Source: Hyphomicrobiaceae bacterium
GTDB taxonomy: Bacteria; Pseudomonadota; Alphaproteobacteria; Rhizobiales; HXMU1428-3
NCBI GenBank assembly: GCA_028285025.1
Contig: JANQQH010000264.1
Location: forward strand, 1-7,943
Direction of reading: 5' to 3'
Length of the DNA stretch: 7,943 nt
Shown here piece after piece: positions 1-7,023 of the stretch. How positions within the stretch are numbered: the stretch's first letter is position 1; each line of letters opens with the position of its first letter. A program made the translations under genes and the position numbers. A model generated the notes under the pieces. The model saw only the letters and a list, made by a program, of their open reading frames with translations. It did no database searches and was not told where the DNA came from.

Positions 1-114
1 GGCTGCTTGGCCCGGGTGCAAGAGCACCTGCAAACCAATGAGATTAAACTAGAAATCCTCATTTGCGACCGTTCTGGCAATCTAGTCGGTAGGGCCCAAG
101 ATCCGCAATTTTAA
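1..114 (+). CDS. C-terminal end of an unidentified protein (partial, 5' end outside window)
   Basis: Frame 1 is open from the first base to a TAA at 112-114, giving 37 residues that end in DPQF. The visible tail looks like the end of a helix (VQEHLQ) followed by a strand-like stretch (LEILICDRSGNLVGRA). I do not recognise a family from it. In related alphaproteobacteria the genes before miaB often include fur, a lysophospholipid acyltransferase or a GNAT acetyltransferase, but this tail does not clearly match any of these, so no function is given. Support is limited to the open frame reaching the left edge, same-strand orientation with miaB, and a stop 78 bases before the miaB start. Confidence 0.5.
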   Translation, partial: GCLARVQEHLQTNEIKLEILICDRSGNLVGRAQDPQF

Positions 115-192
115 ACGCTATCTTTAAAACAAACTAGACGAAGCCATAATAACCCACTAGAACAAGCCCGTTGAGAGGAAAATGAACGGCAA

Positions 193-1551
193 ATGACCAA
201 AAAGATCTTTATTAAAAGCTATGGCTGCCAAATGAATGTCTATGATGCTGAGCGCATGGCTGAGCTGATGGATGCAGAAGGCTATGAGCAAACCGAAAAC
301 ATGGATGAGGCTGACATGGTCGTGCTCAACACCTGCCACATCCGGGAAAAAGCGGCGGAAAAGGTCTATTCAGAACTGGGCCGGGTGCGCCTGAATAAAC
401 AAAAAAGAGAAACAAAAGGCAAGGAAACCATCATCGCCGTTGCCGGCTGTGTGGCTCAAGCTGAAGGGCAAGAGATCATAAAGCGTGCGCCTATAGTAGA
501 TATGGTCATCGGCCCACAATCTTATCAAAATTTACCAGCCGTTTTAAAAGAGTTTCAGCTTTCCAAAAAACCGATCGTTGAAATTGAATTTCCTGAAGAA
601 GACAAGTTCGCCAAATTAACACAGCTGAAAGCGGCTAGCCCCTCGACCTTTTTAACTGTGCAAGAAGGGTGCGATAAATTCTGCACCTTTTGCGTGGTGC
701 CCTACACAAGAGGAGCTGAATATTCCCGCCCTGTGGAACAAATTGTAACCGACGCCAAAAAACTAATCGGCCAAGGCGTAAAAGAACTCACCTTGCTGGG
801 CCAAAACGTAAACGCCTATCACCGCCAAGGCCTTGATGGGCAAGATTGGTCTTTGGCCAAACTGCTTGATGAGCTGAGCAAACTATCAGGCTTGCAACGG
901 TTGCGCTACACCACCAGCCATCCCAACGATATGCAAGATGATCTTATAGAGGCTCATCGCGATAACGAGCTGCTCATGCCCTATTTGCATTTGCCGTTTC
1001 AATCTGGTTCTGACAAAATTTTAAAAGCCATGAATCGACGCCACACCCGTCAAGAGTATATCGACCTTGTCGACCGTATCAGACAGGCCCGGCCTGATAT
1101 GGCGCTGTCAACTGACATCATTGTCGGCTTTCCTGGTGAGACAGATCAAGATTTTGAAGATACGATGAACCTGGTTGAAACCATTGGCTATGCCAGTGCC
1201 TATTCCTTTAAATACAGCCCACGTCCCGGAACACCCGGTGCTGAAATGGAAGATCAAATCGAAGAACAGGTGAAAAAAGATCGCTTAAGCCTTTTGCAAA
1301 AACAGCTCACCAAACAGCAAAAAACCTTTAATCAAAGCAAAATAGGCCAGGAAATGCCGGTTTTGCTTGAAAAACCAGGCCGTCATGCGGGCCAACTCAT
1401 TGGCCGCTCACCTTTTTTACAAGCCGTGCATCTTGATGGACAAGATGCTAACATTGGCGATATGGTAATGGTAAAGGTGACAGAGGCAACGTTAAATAGT
1501 CTGCAAGCTGTCATGAAACCATCATCTTTAACCGCCACAACAGCGGCTTAA
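193..1551 (+). CDS. miaB: tRNA-2-methylthio-N6-dimethylallyladenosine synthase MiaB
   Basis: MiaB is a radical-SAM enzyme that adds a methylthio group to C2 of i6A at position 37 of tRNAs reading U-starting codons. It acts in the cytosol, using two 4Fe-4S clusters and SAM. The N-terminal methylthiotransferase domain (about residues 3-120) shows its three cluster cysteines: C12 (YGCQMN), C48 (NTCHIREKA) and C86 (AGCVAQ). The radical-SAM CxxxCxxC is at C160, C164 and C167 ([10 protein letters not shown]), followed by PYTRG. A TRAM-like tRNA-binding tail covers roughly residues 375-445. The 452-residue length is normal for the family, and the YGCQMN and NTCHIREKA signatures separate it from RimO and MtaB. 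The ATG at 193 is the only start after an in-frame TGA at 172-174; a GAGAGGA at 173-179 is the likely ribosome-binding site, though spaced rather far (13 bases). It heads the visible operon, 44 bases before phoH. Confidence 0.97.
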   Translation: MTKKIFIKSYGCQMNVYDAERMAELMDAEGYEQTENMDEADMVVLNTCHIREKAAEKVYSELGRVRLNKQKRETKGKETIIAVAGCVAQAEGQEIIKRAPIVDMVIGPQSYQNLPAVLKEFQLSKKPIVEIEFPEEDKFAKLTQLKAASPSTFLTVQEGCDKFCTFCVVPYTRGAEYSRPVEQIVTDAKKLIGQGVKELTLLGQNVNAYHRQGLDGQDWSLAKLLDELSKLSGLQRLRYTTSHPNDMQDDLIEAHRDNELLMPYLHLPFQSGSDKILKAMNRRHTRQEYIDLVDRIRQARPDMALSTDIIVGFPGETDQDFEDTMNLVETIGYASAYSFKYSPRPGTPGAEMEDQIEEQVKKDRLSLLQKQLTKQQKTFNQSKIGQEMPVLLEKPGRHAGQLIGRSPFLQAVHLDGQDANIGDMVMVKVTEATLNSLQAVMKPSSLTATTAA

Positions 1552-1580
1552 AACAAAAGGGTTAATTTGTAGACAGATTA

Positions 1581-1588
1581 AAAGGGAG
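1581..1588 (+). promoter_or_regulatory. Ribosome-binding site that fixes the TTG start of phoH
   Basis: AAAGGGAG lies 7 bases before the TTG at 1596. It is the strongest Shine-Dalgarno match in the window. No ATG occurs in the phoH frame until codon 71, which falls inside the conserved N-terminal domain, so this site decides the start. Confidence 0.75.
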
Positions 1589-1595
1589 CACGGGT

Positions 1596-2642
1596 TTGGG
1601 GGCACACTCAAGGTCAAGCCAAGATAAACAGACGTCAAAATCAAAACATCACAGCCAAACCATTTCATTTGAAGATAATCGCTTGCTGGCCAGTTTGCTC
1701 GGCGAGTTTGATAGCAACTTGGCCATTATAGAGGAACGTCTCAATGTTGAAGCGGTTGTTCATGGCAACATCATCACGCTTGAAGGCTCTGCTGATCAAT
1801 GCGACATGGCCAAAGAGGTGCTGGACCATCTTTATGGCCGCATTGCCAAAGGCGATGACCTGACCCCAGGCGATATTGACGGTGCCATCCGCCATGCCCA
1901 AAGCGCAGATGGCTTAAAACAGCCAGCCACAGCAAAAAGCAAAAATGGCAAAGACAGCCAAAAGTCAAAAGACAATGGCCAAGCCCAAATCCGCACCCGC
2001 AAAAAACACATCACCGCCAGAACCCCGCGCCAAAGCACGTACATTCGCGCGATAGAGCAAAGCGACCTGGTCTTTGGCATTGGCCCAGCGGGCACAGGCA
2101 AAACCTACATTGCCGTTGCCGCTGCCGCTTCTGCGTTAGAGCGCGGCGCAGTGGAACGTATCATCCTGTCACGTCCAGCTGTTGAAGCTGGCGAACGCCT
2201 AGGCTTTTTACCAGGCGATATGCGCGATAAAGTCGACCCCTATTTGCGCCCGCTCTATGACGCGCTTTATGACTGCCTGCCAGCTGAACGAGTGGAAAAA
2301 GAAATTGAAGCAGGCACCATAGAAATCGCCCCGCTCGCCTTTATGCGCGGCCGCACCTTGGCCTCAAGTTTTGTGATTTTAGATGAAGCTCAAAACTGCA
2401 CCTCCATGCAAATGAAAATGTTCCTGACCAGACTGGGCGAAAATTCCAAAATGGTTGTCACTGGCGACCCGAGCCAAGTGGATTTGCCCCCAGGCCAGAA
2501 GTCTGGCCTATCAGAAGCGGTAAAGCTGTTGTCTGGTGTTGACGAGATTGAAAAAATCATTTTCCAAGGCGAAGATGTGGTGCGCCGCGCTTTGGTTGCA
2601 AAAATTGTTGCTGCCTATGACAAATATGCAGATGGTGACTAA
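1596..2642 (+). CDS. phoH: PhoH-like (YbeZ) ATPase
   Basis: This is a cytosolic P-loop ATPase of the PhoH/YbeZ family, thought to act with the endoribonuclease YbeY in RNA and ribosome metabolism; its exact substrate is not settled. Walker A is GPAGTGKT at residues 163-170 and Walker B is VILDEAQN at 260-267. The family stretches LSRPAVEAGERLGFLPGD (191-208) and TGDPSQVDLP (289-298) are also present. Residues 22-105 form the small N-terminal domain with a KH-like LNVEAVVHGNIITLEGS segment. A lysine-rich, low-complexity linker at about 107-140 joins it to the ATPase core. The length of 348 aa is close to that of E. coli YbeZ. Translation starts at TTG behind a strong ribosome-binding site. The stop overlaps the probable start region of ybeY, suggesting translational coupling. 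Confidence 0.96.
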   Translation: MGAHSRSSQDKQTSKSKHHSQTISFEDNRLLASLLGEFDSNLAIIEERLNVEAVVHGNIITLEGSADQCDMAKEVLDHLYGRIAKGDDLTPGDIDGAIRHAQSADGLKQPATAKSKNGKDSQKSKDNGQAQIRTRKKHITARTPRQSTYIRAIEQSDLVFGIGPAGTGKTYIAVAAAASALERGAVERIILSRPAVEAGERLGFLPGDMRDKVDPYLRPLYDALYDCLPAERVEKEIEAGTIEIAPLAFMRGRTLASSFVILDEAQNCTSMQMKMFLTRLGENSKMVVTGDPSQVDLPPGQKSGLSEAVKLLSGVDEIEKIIFQGEDVVRRALVAKIVAAYDKYADGD

Positions 2643-3225
2643 GCCAGTGTCCACAAACAAGTCTGAAAATGATCAAGCGACCCAATCATCCCCCTATTGG
2701 GAGTATCAAAGCCAACAAGGTCACAGCCTTGAAATGATATTGGAAGATAAAGCCTGGCTGTCTCTTAAGTCAGGTGAGGGGCAAACCGTCTTTGACGATA
2801 GTGCCAAAGCAGGCCTTTTGGCGCTGGATCAAAAGGCCGTAGAAACGGCTCTAAACAATGCCTCAAAATCACCACACCGTCTTGCTGTGGTGGTGTTAAG
2901 CAATGATCAAACAGTGCAAGACTTAAACAAAACCTACCGGGGCAAAGACAAACCAACCAATGTTCTCTCCTTTCCAAGCAATGAAAGTTTACAAGAAATG
3001 CAAGGGCCTATTCATGTAGGAGATATCATTTTAGCTTATGAAACGATAATAAATGAAGCAAAAAGGGACAAAAAACCCATAAAACAACATTTTTCTCATC
3101 TTGTTATTCACGGTGTGTTACATCTTTTAGGCTATGATCATGAACATGAAACGCAAAGCAAAGTAATGGAAACACTTGAAAGTAAGCTAATGAACGAGCT
3201 AGCTTACGAAAATCCGTATCTTTAA
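2632..3225 (+). CDS. ybeY: Endoribonuclease YbeY (rRNA maturation factor)
   Basis: YbeY is a zinc-dependent single-strand endoribonuclease used in 16S rRNA 3'-end maturation and quality control of 70S ribosomes. With the ATG at 2632 the protein has 197 aa. The metal-binding motif HGVLHLLGYDH gives H160, H164 and H170 (HxxxHxxxxxH). The preceding family block NKTYRGKDKPTNVLSFP includes the conserved arginine R103, and HVGDIILAYE follows at about 128-137. The start is uncertain: ATGs at 2617, 2626 and 2632 all lie inside the end of phoH, none with a clear ribosome-binding site. I chose 2632 because it gives the shortest overlap (11 bases) and suits coupling to phoH. Family similarity appears to begin only at about residue 33 (LEMILEDKAW), so there is either a polar N-terminal extension or a later start at 2734. 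The frame stays open into phoH upstream, so the stop is secure but the start is not. Confidence 0.93.
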   Translation: MVTKPVSTNKSENDQATQSSPYWEYQSQQGHSLEMILEDKAWLSLKSGEGQTVFDDSAKAGLLALDQKAVETALNNASKSPHRLAVVVLSNDQTVQDLNKTYRGKDKPTNVLSFPSNESLQEMQGPIHVGDIILAYETIINEAKRDKKPIKQHFSHLVIHGVLHLLGYDHEHETQSKVMETLESKLMNELAYENPYL

Positions 3226-3268
3226 ACAGGTAAAATAATTTTACAAACACGCAAACCATATTGAAAGA

Positions 3269-4315
3269 ATGAACGACACTATCAAACAAGACAACCTCAG
3301 CACGTCTGAAATAAGTGAAGCTGAAGACCCTGAACCGAAACCTGCATCGGCATGGGACCATATAAAAAACGCTTTATTTAAAGAGACATCAAACGATGAT
3401 CTCCGCGATCAACTGGAAGAAGCCGTCGGCCATAATGGGCAAACCAGCACCAGCTTTTCCGAACAAGAGCGCATGATGATCGCAAACATTTTGCGTTACG
3501 GGGCCTTAAGGGTTGAAGACGTCATGGTGCCGCGCGCAGACATTCAAGCCATTGACGAAAATGCCAGCCTGGAAGAACTGTTGGTAAAATTCCAACAAGT
3601 CGGTCATTCACGCCTTCCTGTTTATCATGACACACTTGATGACCCCACAGGCATGGTTCATGTAAAAGATTTGCTAAGCTGGATTTCCGATCATCGGGCA
3701 ACTGAAAAACACTCAAGCCAAGAAACAACCATCGGTTTAAAAGTCATTGCAGGGGGCATGGACCCTGCAAGCAATGGGGCTGACAAAGTTAAGGAAGTTG
3801 GACGAGAGGACTATAATCAAGTTCAGTCAGATTTTTCATTAACGATCAAACAAACCAAATTGTTGCGAAAAGTTCTGTTTGTCCCCCCTTCAATGCCAGT
3901 TATGAACTTACTGCTACGCATGCAATCCACCCGTGTTCATCTGGCTTTGGTTGTGGATGAATATGGCGGCACAGACGGCCTTGTTTCAATCGAAGATCTG
4001 GTTGAAGAAGTCGTTGGCGAGATCGAAGATGAGCACGATGAGGCCAATGGCAAACTCATGTCTGGTTCACTAGAAAAAGGCATCATTGCTTCTGCCCGCC
4101 TGCCAATCGAAGAGTTGGAACAAGAGCTCAACATAGATTTGTTCGCCAATGAAGAGCGTGATGATGATATTGATACGCTTGGCGGTTTGGTTTTTTCATT
4201 AGCCGGGCGTGTTCCTGTTCGCGGTGAGGTAATCACTCATCCGTCAGGTCTTGAAATTGAAGTTCTAGTCGCCGACCCTCGCCGCATTAAAACTTTAAAA
4301 ATTTTAAAAAAATAG
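3269..4315 (+). CDS. CorC/TlyC-like CBS-domain protein (HlyC/CorC family)
   Basis: This is a soluble CorC-type protein with paired CBS domains and a C-terminal transporter-associated (CorC_HlyC) domain. Homologues are annotated as Mg/Co efflux factors or, misleadingly, as hemolysin C/TlyC; the true role in alphaproteobacteria is unclear. A polar, acidic N-terminus (1-60) precedes the family segment [26 protein letters not shown] (67-92). CBS1 runs to [10 protein letters not shown] (130-139). CBS2 contains [34 protein letters not shown] (225-258), the clearest signature. The CorC_HlyC domain is about 265-345, with [19 protein letters not shown]. The linker between the CBS halves (about 142-198) looks rather long. 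There is no DUF21 membrane domain, so it is not a CNNM/CorB-type membrane protein. The 348-aa length is longer than E. coli CorC (about 292). It lies 43 bases after ybeY, with only a weak purine-rich stretch before the ATG. Confidence 0.92.
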   Translation: MNDTIKQDNLSTSEISEAEDPEPKPASAWDHIKNALFKETSNDDLRDQLEEAVGHNGQTSTSFSEQERMMIANILRYGALRVEDVMVPRADIQAIDENASLEELLVKFQQVGHSRLPVYHDTLDDPTGMVHVKDLLSWISDHRATEKHSSQETTIGLKVIAGGMDPASNGADKVKEVGREDYNQVQSDFSLTIKQTKLLRKVLFVPPSMPVMNLLLRMQSTRVHLALVVDEYGGTDGLVSIEDLVEEVVGEIEDEHDEANGKLMSGSLEKGIIASARLPIEELEQELNIDLFANEERDDDIDTLGGLVFSLAGRVPVRGEVITHPSGLEIEVLVADPRRIKTLKILKK

Positions 4316-4366
4316 TTTTCTCAAAATGCAATACTTGTCAACAGGACCTAAGGTTCAGGCTCGCCA

Positions 4367-6016
4367 ATGATAACGTTTTGCCCTATAAAATCGCTCTCTA
4401 AAGCCAAACGATTTGGTTTGTCAGTTCTTTGTGGGGCCATAAGCACTTTGGCGATGCCGCCCCTATTTTTATGGCCAATTTTATTTTTAACCCTGCCAAT
4501 TATGGTCAGGTTAATTGACATAGCTGTTGATAACTTCACTCCTACCCAGACCCACAGTTTTAAACACGACAAAAGCTTAAAAGCCGCCCTTTATGGCTTT
4601 GGTTTCGGCTTTGGTTACTTCTTTTTCTCACTCTATTGGATTGGCTCTTCCTTTTTGGTTGAAGCGGATAAATTTGCCTGGGCTCTGCCCTTTGCAGTCA
4701 CCATTCTGCCAGCAGGTCTCAGCTTATTTTACAGCCTAGCGTTTGCTGTATGTGCTTGGGTCTGTCCAAAAGGGCCTGAACGTCTGATTATTTTTGCTCT
4801 GGCTATGTTTGCCGCCGATTGGCTGCGCGGCCATATCTTAACGGGCTTTCCTTGGAACTTGTTAGGCCACAGCCTAACCGGTAATGAGGCAATGATGCAG
4901 TCGGTTAGTTTCTTTGGGCTTTACGGCCTAACAGCCATAGCCTGTTTAATCTTTGCCAGCCCTGCCAGCCTTTATTGCCGCCAACAAAAGCAATATAGCA
5001 TTTGGGCGAAAGGATCTGGATTTGGGCCCGTGCTCATCGCGTTGTTGAGCCTGCCTGCCATAGCCCTTTTAGGGCAAGCACGTCTATCCCATTATGGACC
5101 AACACAATTTGTTACAAATTTAGAGTTGATCTTGGTGCAACCCAACATCCCACAAGTCGAAAAGGTCAACCCCAATTTGCGTCTCACAGCTTTTCAAAAA
5201 ACGTTTGATCTGACAGCAAAGAATATAAAAAACGGCAAAAACAATAAGTTAATTATATGGCCTGAAACCGCAGTCCCTTATGCATTGAACAAAAGCCCGG
5301 TTCTAAAAAACAAGTTAGCCAGCCTTTTATCCCCTTCAGATCAACTAATTACAGGCGCCTTCAGGGTTGTGGATGAAAATCAAAACAGCAAAGAAAAACA
5401 ACAATCATTAGAAGTCTATAACAGTCTTTATGTTCTAAACAATAAAGGCCACATAACTGCGCGATATGACAAACATCATCTTGTTCCCTTTGGTGAATAT
5501 TTGCCCTTCCCGGGCCTTCTTAAAGCCATTGGATTTAAAGCCTTGGTAAGATTGCGCGGCGGCTTCACAAAGGGCCAAAAACCATATGCTTTGTCCCTTA
5601 AAAATACGCCTCACTTTTTCCCCTTCATTTGTTATGAAGCGATATTTCCTGACAAAACCGACCATCAAATGACCCAAGCAAAATGGTTTTTGAATATTTC
5701 CAATGATGGATGGTTTGGTCAAACAGTGGGCCCTTATCAACACGCTCACATGGTAAGATTACGCACACTTGAAACAGGGCTGCCAATGGTTCGTGTCGTA
5801 AACGGTGGCATCACAGCAGTATTCGATGGCTTAGGGCGAATACAGATTAAATCTCGCCTTAACGAAGCAAAATTCATCACAACAAAATTACCACAAGCTA
5901 TTCATATGGAAAAAACTTCATTTAATAGATTTTTGACCACCATATTAATAATAATATGCTCTTACACATTAATCAGTATGATGAAATTTTTTGACAAACG
6001 TGATGAAATTCACTAG
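4367..6016 (+). CDS. lnt: Apolipoprotein N-acyltransferase
   Basis: Lnt is the inner-membrane enzyme that N-acylates the lipid-modified N-terminal cysteine of lipoproteins, using a phospholipid as acyl donor; it is the last step of lipoprotein maturation. The N-terminal half shows several hydrophobic membrane segments, at roughly residues 16-50, 74-95, 104-130, 138-152, 176-200 and 219-238. The periplasmic nitrilase-like domain follows (about 252-510), with all three catalytic residues: E300 (IIWPETAVP), K369 (YDKHHLVPFGEYLP) and C422 (FICYEAIFP). Other family blocks are FLNISNDGWFG (441-451) and the QHAHMVRLRTLETGLPMVRVVNGG region (458-481). A last hydrophobic helix is at about 523-538. The 549-aa length is normal. 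The ATG at 4367 is preceded by a modest CAGG, and the first membrane segment begins close behind it, which supports this start. It lies 51 bases after the CorC-like gene and appears to end the operon. Confidence 0.97.
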   Translation: MITFCPIKSLSKAKRFGLSVLCGAISTLAMPPLFLWPILFLTLPIMVRLIDIAVDNFTPTQTHSFKHDKSLKAALYGFGFGFGYFFFSLYWIGSSFLVEADKFAWALPFAVTILPAGLSLFYSLAFAVCAWVCPKGPERLIIFALAMFAADWLRGHILTGFPWNLLGHSLTGNEAMMQSVSFFGLYGLTAIACLIFASPASLYCRQQKQYSIWAKGSGFGPVLIALLSLPAIALLGQARLSHYGPTQFVTNLELILVQPNIPQVEKVNPNLRLTAFQKTFDLTAKNIKNGKNNKLIIWPETAVPYALNKSPVLKNKLASLLSPSDQLITGAFRVVDENQNSKEKQQSLEVYNSLYVLNNKGHITARYDKHHLVPFGEYLPFPGLLKAIGFKALVRLRGGFTKGQKPYALSLKNTPHFFPFICYEAIFPDKTDHQMTQAKWFLNISNDGWFGQTVGPYQHAHMVRLRTLETGLPMVRVVNGGITAVFDGLGRIQIKSRLNEAKFITTKLPQAIHMEKTSFNRFLTTILIIICSYTLISMMKFFDKRDEIH

Positions 6017-6413
6017 CTAGATATTCATTATGTATTGAGGGTCTAATTTTTATGATAAAAAAAGGCTGAATTGTTAAGGATTGATTTTTTTTAATTAATT
6101 TCCCAAAAATCATCTGATCGTGACCAATCAAAATTGTTTATTCTTTAACAAACAGCTCATACCAAGCAATTGTCTTTGTCTTTTAATTAATAATGAAATT
6201 TATAACTTAATTACCAGAATTAATAATATATTTTTAGAATAATCAGTTAACAAATGATCTGATAATGAAAATGAAAAACTAAATTTTTTGTTTCAGGTTT
6301 ATTATAGAAAATAACACGTTTTATTTAAATTTTGAGATCAAAAATCTAAAATGATTTCAATTTTATGAGCAAATTGCACTAAATTCATTTAGTAAGGAAT
6401 GATTCAGGTCATC
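6017..6413. other. AT-rich intergenic gap between lnt and the regulator gene
   Basis: This stretch of almost 400 bases is visibly much richer in A and T than the flanking genes, and I find no credible gene in it; short ATG frames end within a few codons. It holds several AT-only inverted repeats: TTTTTAT-g-ATAAAAA at 6047-6061, TTAATT-accag-AATTAA at 6207-6223 and TAAAAT-7 bases-ATTTTA at 6347-6365. These are expected by chance in such composition. No GC-rich hairpin with a T-run marks the end of the lnt operon. The only arm pattern that stands out is the palindrome at 6378-6393, listed separately. The region probably contains the regulator's promoter, but I could not place -35 and -10 boxes with confidence. 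Confidence 0.6.
6378..6393. promoter_or_regulatory. Perfect inverted repeat before the regulator gene, candidate operator
   Basis: ACTAAAT-TC-ATTTAGT is a 7-bp perfect inverted repeat with a 2-base spacer, 16 bp in all. That size and symmetry are typical of operators for dimeric XRE/Cro-CI-type repressors. It ends 20 bases before the chosen ATG at 6414 and abuts the AAGGA at 6394-6398, so a bound protein could block transcription, and the mRNA hairpin could also affect ribosome access. Autoregulation is inferred from position and symmetry only. Confidence 0.45.
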
Positions 6414-6860
6414 ATGAATACTATGTCTCAAGATAATAATAACATTCAAACAAGAAAACCCAATCCAATCGATGTTCATGTTGGCGGAAGAATACGTTTA
6501 CGCCGTATGATGAGTGGATTAAGCCAAGAACGGCTTGGTGAACAGATGGGTCTGACATTTCAGCAAATCCAAAAATATGAAAAAGGGGCCAACCGTGTTG
6601 GCGCAAGCCGCCTGTTTCAACTTGCTCAAGTTTTAAAAGTCCCTGTTTCATACTTCTTTGATGACCTTGAGAGCGATCATGACAATCTCCAACCAGCAGG
6701 GTTTGCCGAACCAAATTCACAAGATTTTGTTTTAGAGTTTTTAAATTCAAGAGAAGGCTTAGAACTCAACCGCGCTTTTGTAAAAATTCAAAACCCGCAG
6801 GTTCGTCGCCGTATTTTGGATTTAATTAAAAGTTTGTCAGAAGACTCCCCAAGCCCTTAA
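6414..6860 (+). CDS. XRE-family helix-turn-helix regulator (PraR/PhrR-like)
   Basis: This is a small cytosolic DNA-binding protein, 148 aa from the ATG at 6414. The Cro/CI-type HTH covers about residues 24-80: VGGRIRLRRMMSGLSQERLGEQMGLTFQQIQKYEKGANRVGASRLFQLAQVLKVPVSYFF. The SQERLGEQMGLTFQQIQKYEKG part (37-58) is the HTH core. The NPIDVHVGGRIRLRR lead-in and the QIQKYEKGxNRVGASRL block are very like rhizobial PraR/PhrR regulators, which control biofilm, attachment or stress genes in those species; the target here is unknown. The C-terminal part (about 100-148) is helical and ends RRRILDLIKSLSED. ATGs at 6399, 6414 and 6423 are possible. I chose 6414 because CAGG lies 5 bases upstream, whereas the AAGGA at 6394-6398 directly touches the 6399 ATG. 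It is flanked by lnt and metK, as in other Hyphomicrobiales. Confidence 0.9.
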   Translation: MNTMSQDNNNIQTRKPNPIDVHVGGRIRLRRMMSGLSQERLGEQMGLTFQQIQKYEKGANRVGASRLFQLAQVLKVPVSYFFDDLESDHDNLQPAGFAEPNSQDFVLEFLNSREGLELNRAFVKIQNPQVRRRILDLIKSLSEDSPSP

Positions 6861-6948
6861 AGATTCAAAACCATTGAGATAAAAAGATTCTTAAAAAAAC
6901 TGCTTGACCAATGAAGGGCCAGTCTGCCAAAAGTCAGCTTTAAATTTT

Positions 6949-6981
6949 GTGCTTAATTTATTCATCAATGAAATTAAGCAC
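6949..6981 (+). promoter_or_regulatory. Perfect 11-bp hairpin in the metK leader
   Basis: GTGCTTAATTT (6949-6959) pairs fully with AAATTAAGCAC (6971-6981) around an 11-base loop. A second, offset inverted repeat, TTCAT-CA-ATGAA (6961-6972), sits inside the loop and overlaps the outer right arm by two bases, so two competing pairings are possible. The sequence after it is CGGTTAAG, with no T-run, so it does not look like an intrinsic terminator of the regulator gene. It lies 26 bases before the metK ribosome-binding site. It may be a leader RNA element or a protein operator; it does not match the SAM riboswitch consensus forms I know. Confidence 0.5.
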
Positions 6982-7007
6982 GGTTAAGAGTAGGCTTATT
7001 CTATCTT

Positions 7008-7013
7008 GGGGAG
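7008..7013 (+). promoter_or_regulatory. metK ribosome-binding site
   Basis: GGGGAG lies 10 bases before the ATG at 7024. It also rules against an in-frame TTG at 7015, which is only one base away from it. Confidence 0.65.
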
Positions 7014-7023
7014 TTTGCGCCGA

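Larger units (their letters stand above)
6861..7023 (+). other. metK leader / intergenic region
   Basis: This 163-base gap contains no gene. Besides the 11-bp hairpin it has a possible weak outer helix, in which TGAC at 6905-6908 pairs with GTCA at 6933-6936, extended by GC/GC across a one-base bulge. That helix encloses a 3-bp GGC/GCC stem (6917-6919 with 6926-6928). A TTGACC at 6904-6909 resembles a -35 box, but no good -10 box lies at the right distance. Whether metK has its own promoter or is read through from the regulator is not decided by the sequence. Confidence 0.5.

Noticed and set aside
122..150. CATAAT at 145-150 with an upstream CTTTAA, considered as a miaB promoter.
   Set aside because: The -35 match is poor and the region is short; not strong enough to call.
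182..196. A four-codon reading frame (MNGK, stop) whose TGA overlaps the miaB ATG, resembling a coupling mini-ORF.
   Set aside because: Its ATG is only 2 bases from the GAGAGGA, too close for good initiation, and such short frames arise easily by chance.
3937..4236. A 99-codon minus-strand open frame rich in serine and proline, opposite the CorC-like gene.
   Set aside because: It is antisense to strongly conserved CBS/CorC_HlyC coding sequence, has a biased repetitive composition and no recognisable domain.
5435..5749. A 104-codon minus-strand open frame opposite lnt.
   Set aside because: It lies across the catalytic nitrilase region of Lnt on the other strand and shows no family features of its own.
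6047..6061. Perfect 15-base palindrome TTTTTAT-g-ATAAAAA after lnt, considered as a terminator or binding site.
   Set aside because: It is almost purely A/T in an AT-rich gap, has no stable GC stem, and is expected by chance.
6083..6111. GATTTTT/AAAAATC arms around an AT-rich loop, considered as an intrinsic terminator for the lnt operon.
   Set aside because: The stem is nearly all A-T, the loop is long and no T-run follows, so it does not fit an intrinsic terminator.
6421..6750. A 109-codon minus-strand open frame opposite the HTH regulator.
   Set aside because: It is the complement of conserved HTH coding sequence and shows no domain.
6861..7023. Possible SAM-II or SAM/SAH riboswitch before metK.
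   Set aside because: I could not match the characteristic pseudoknot or conserved loop sequences of these classes; only generic hairpins are visible.
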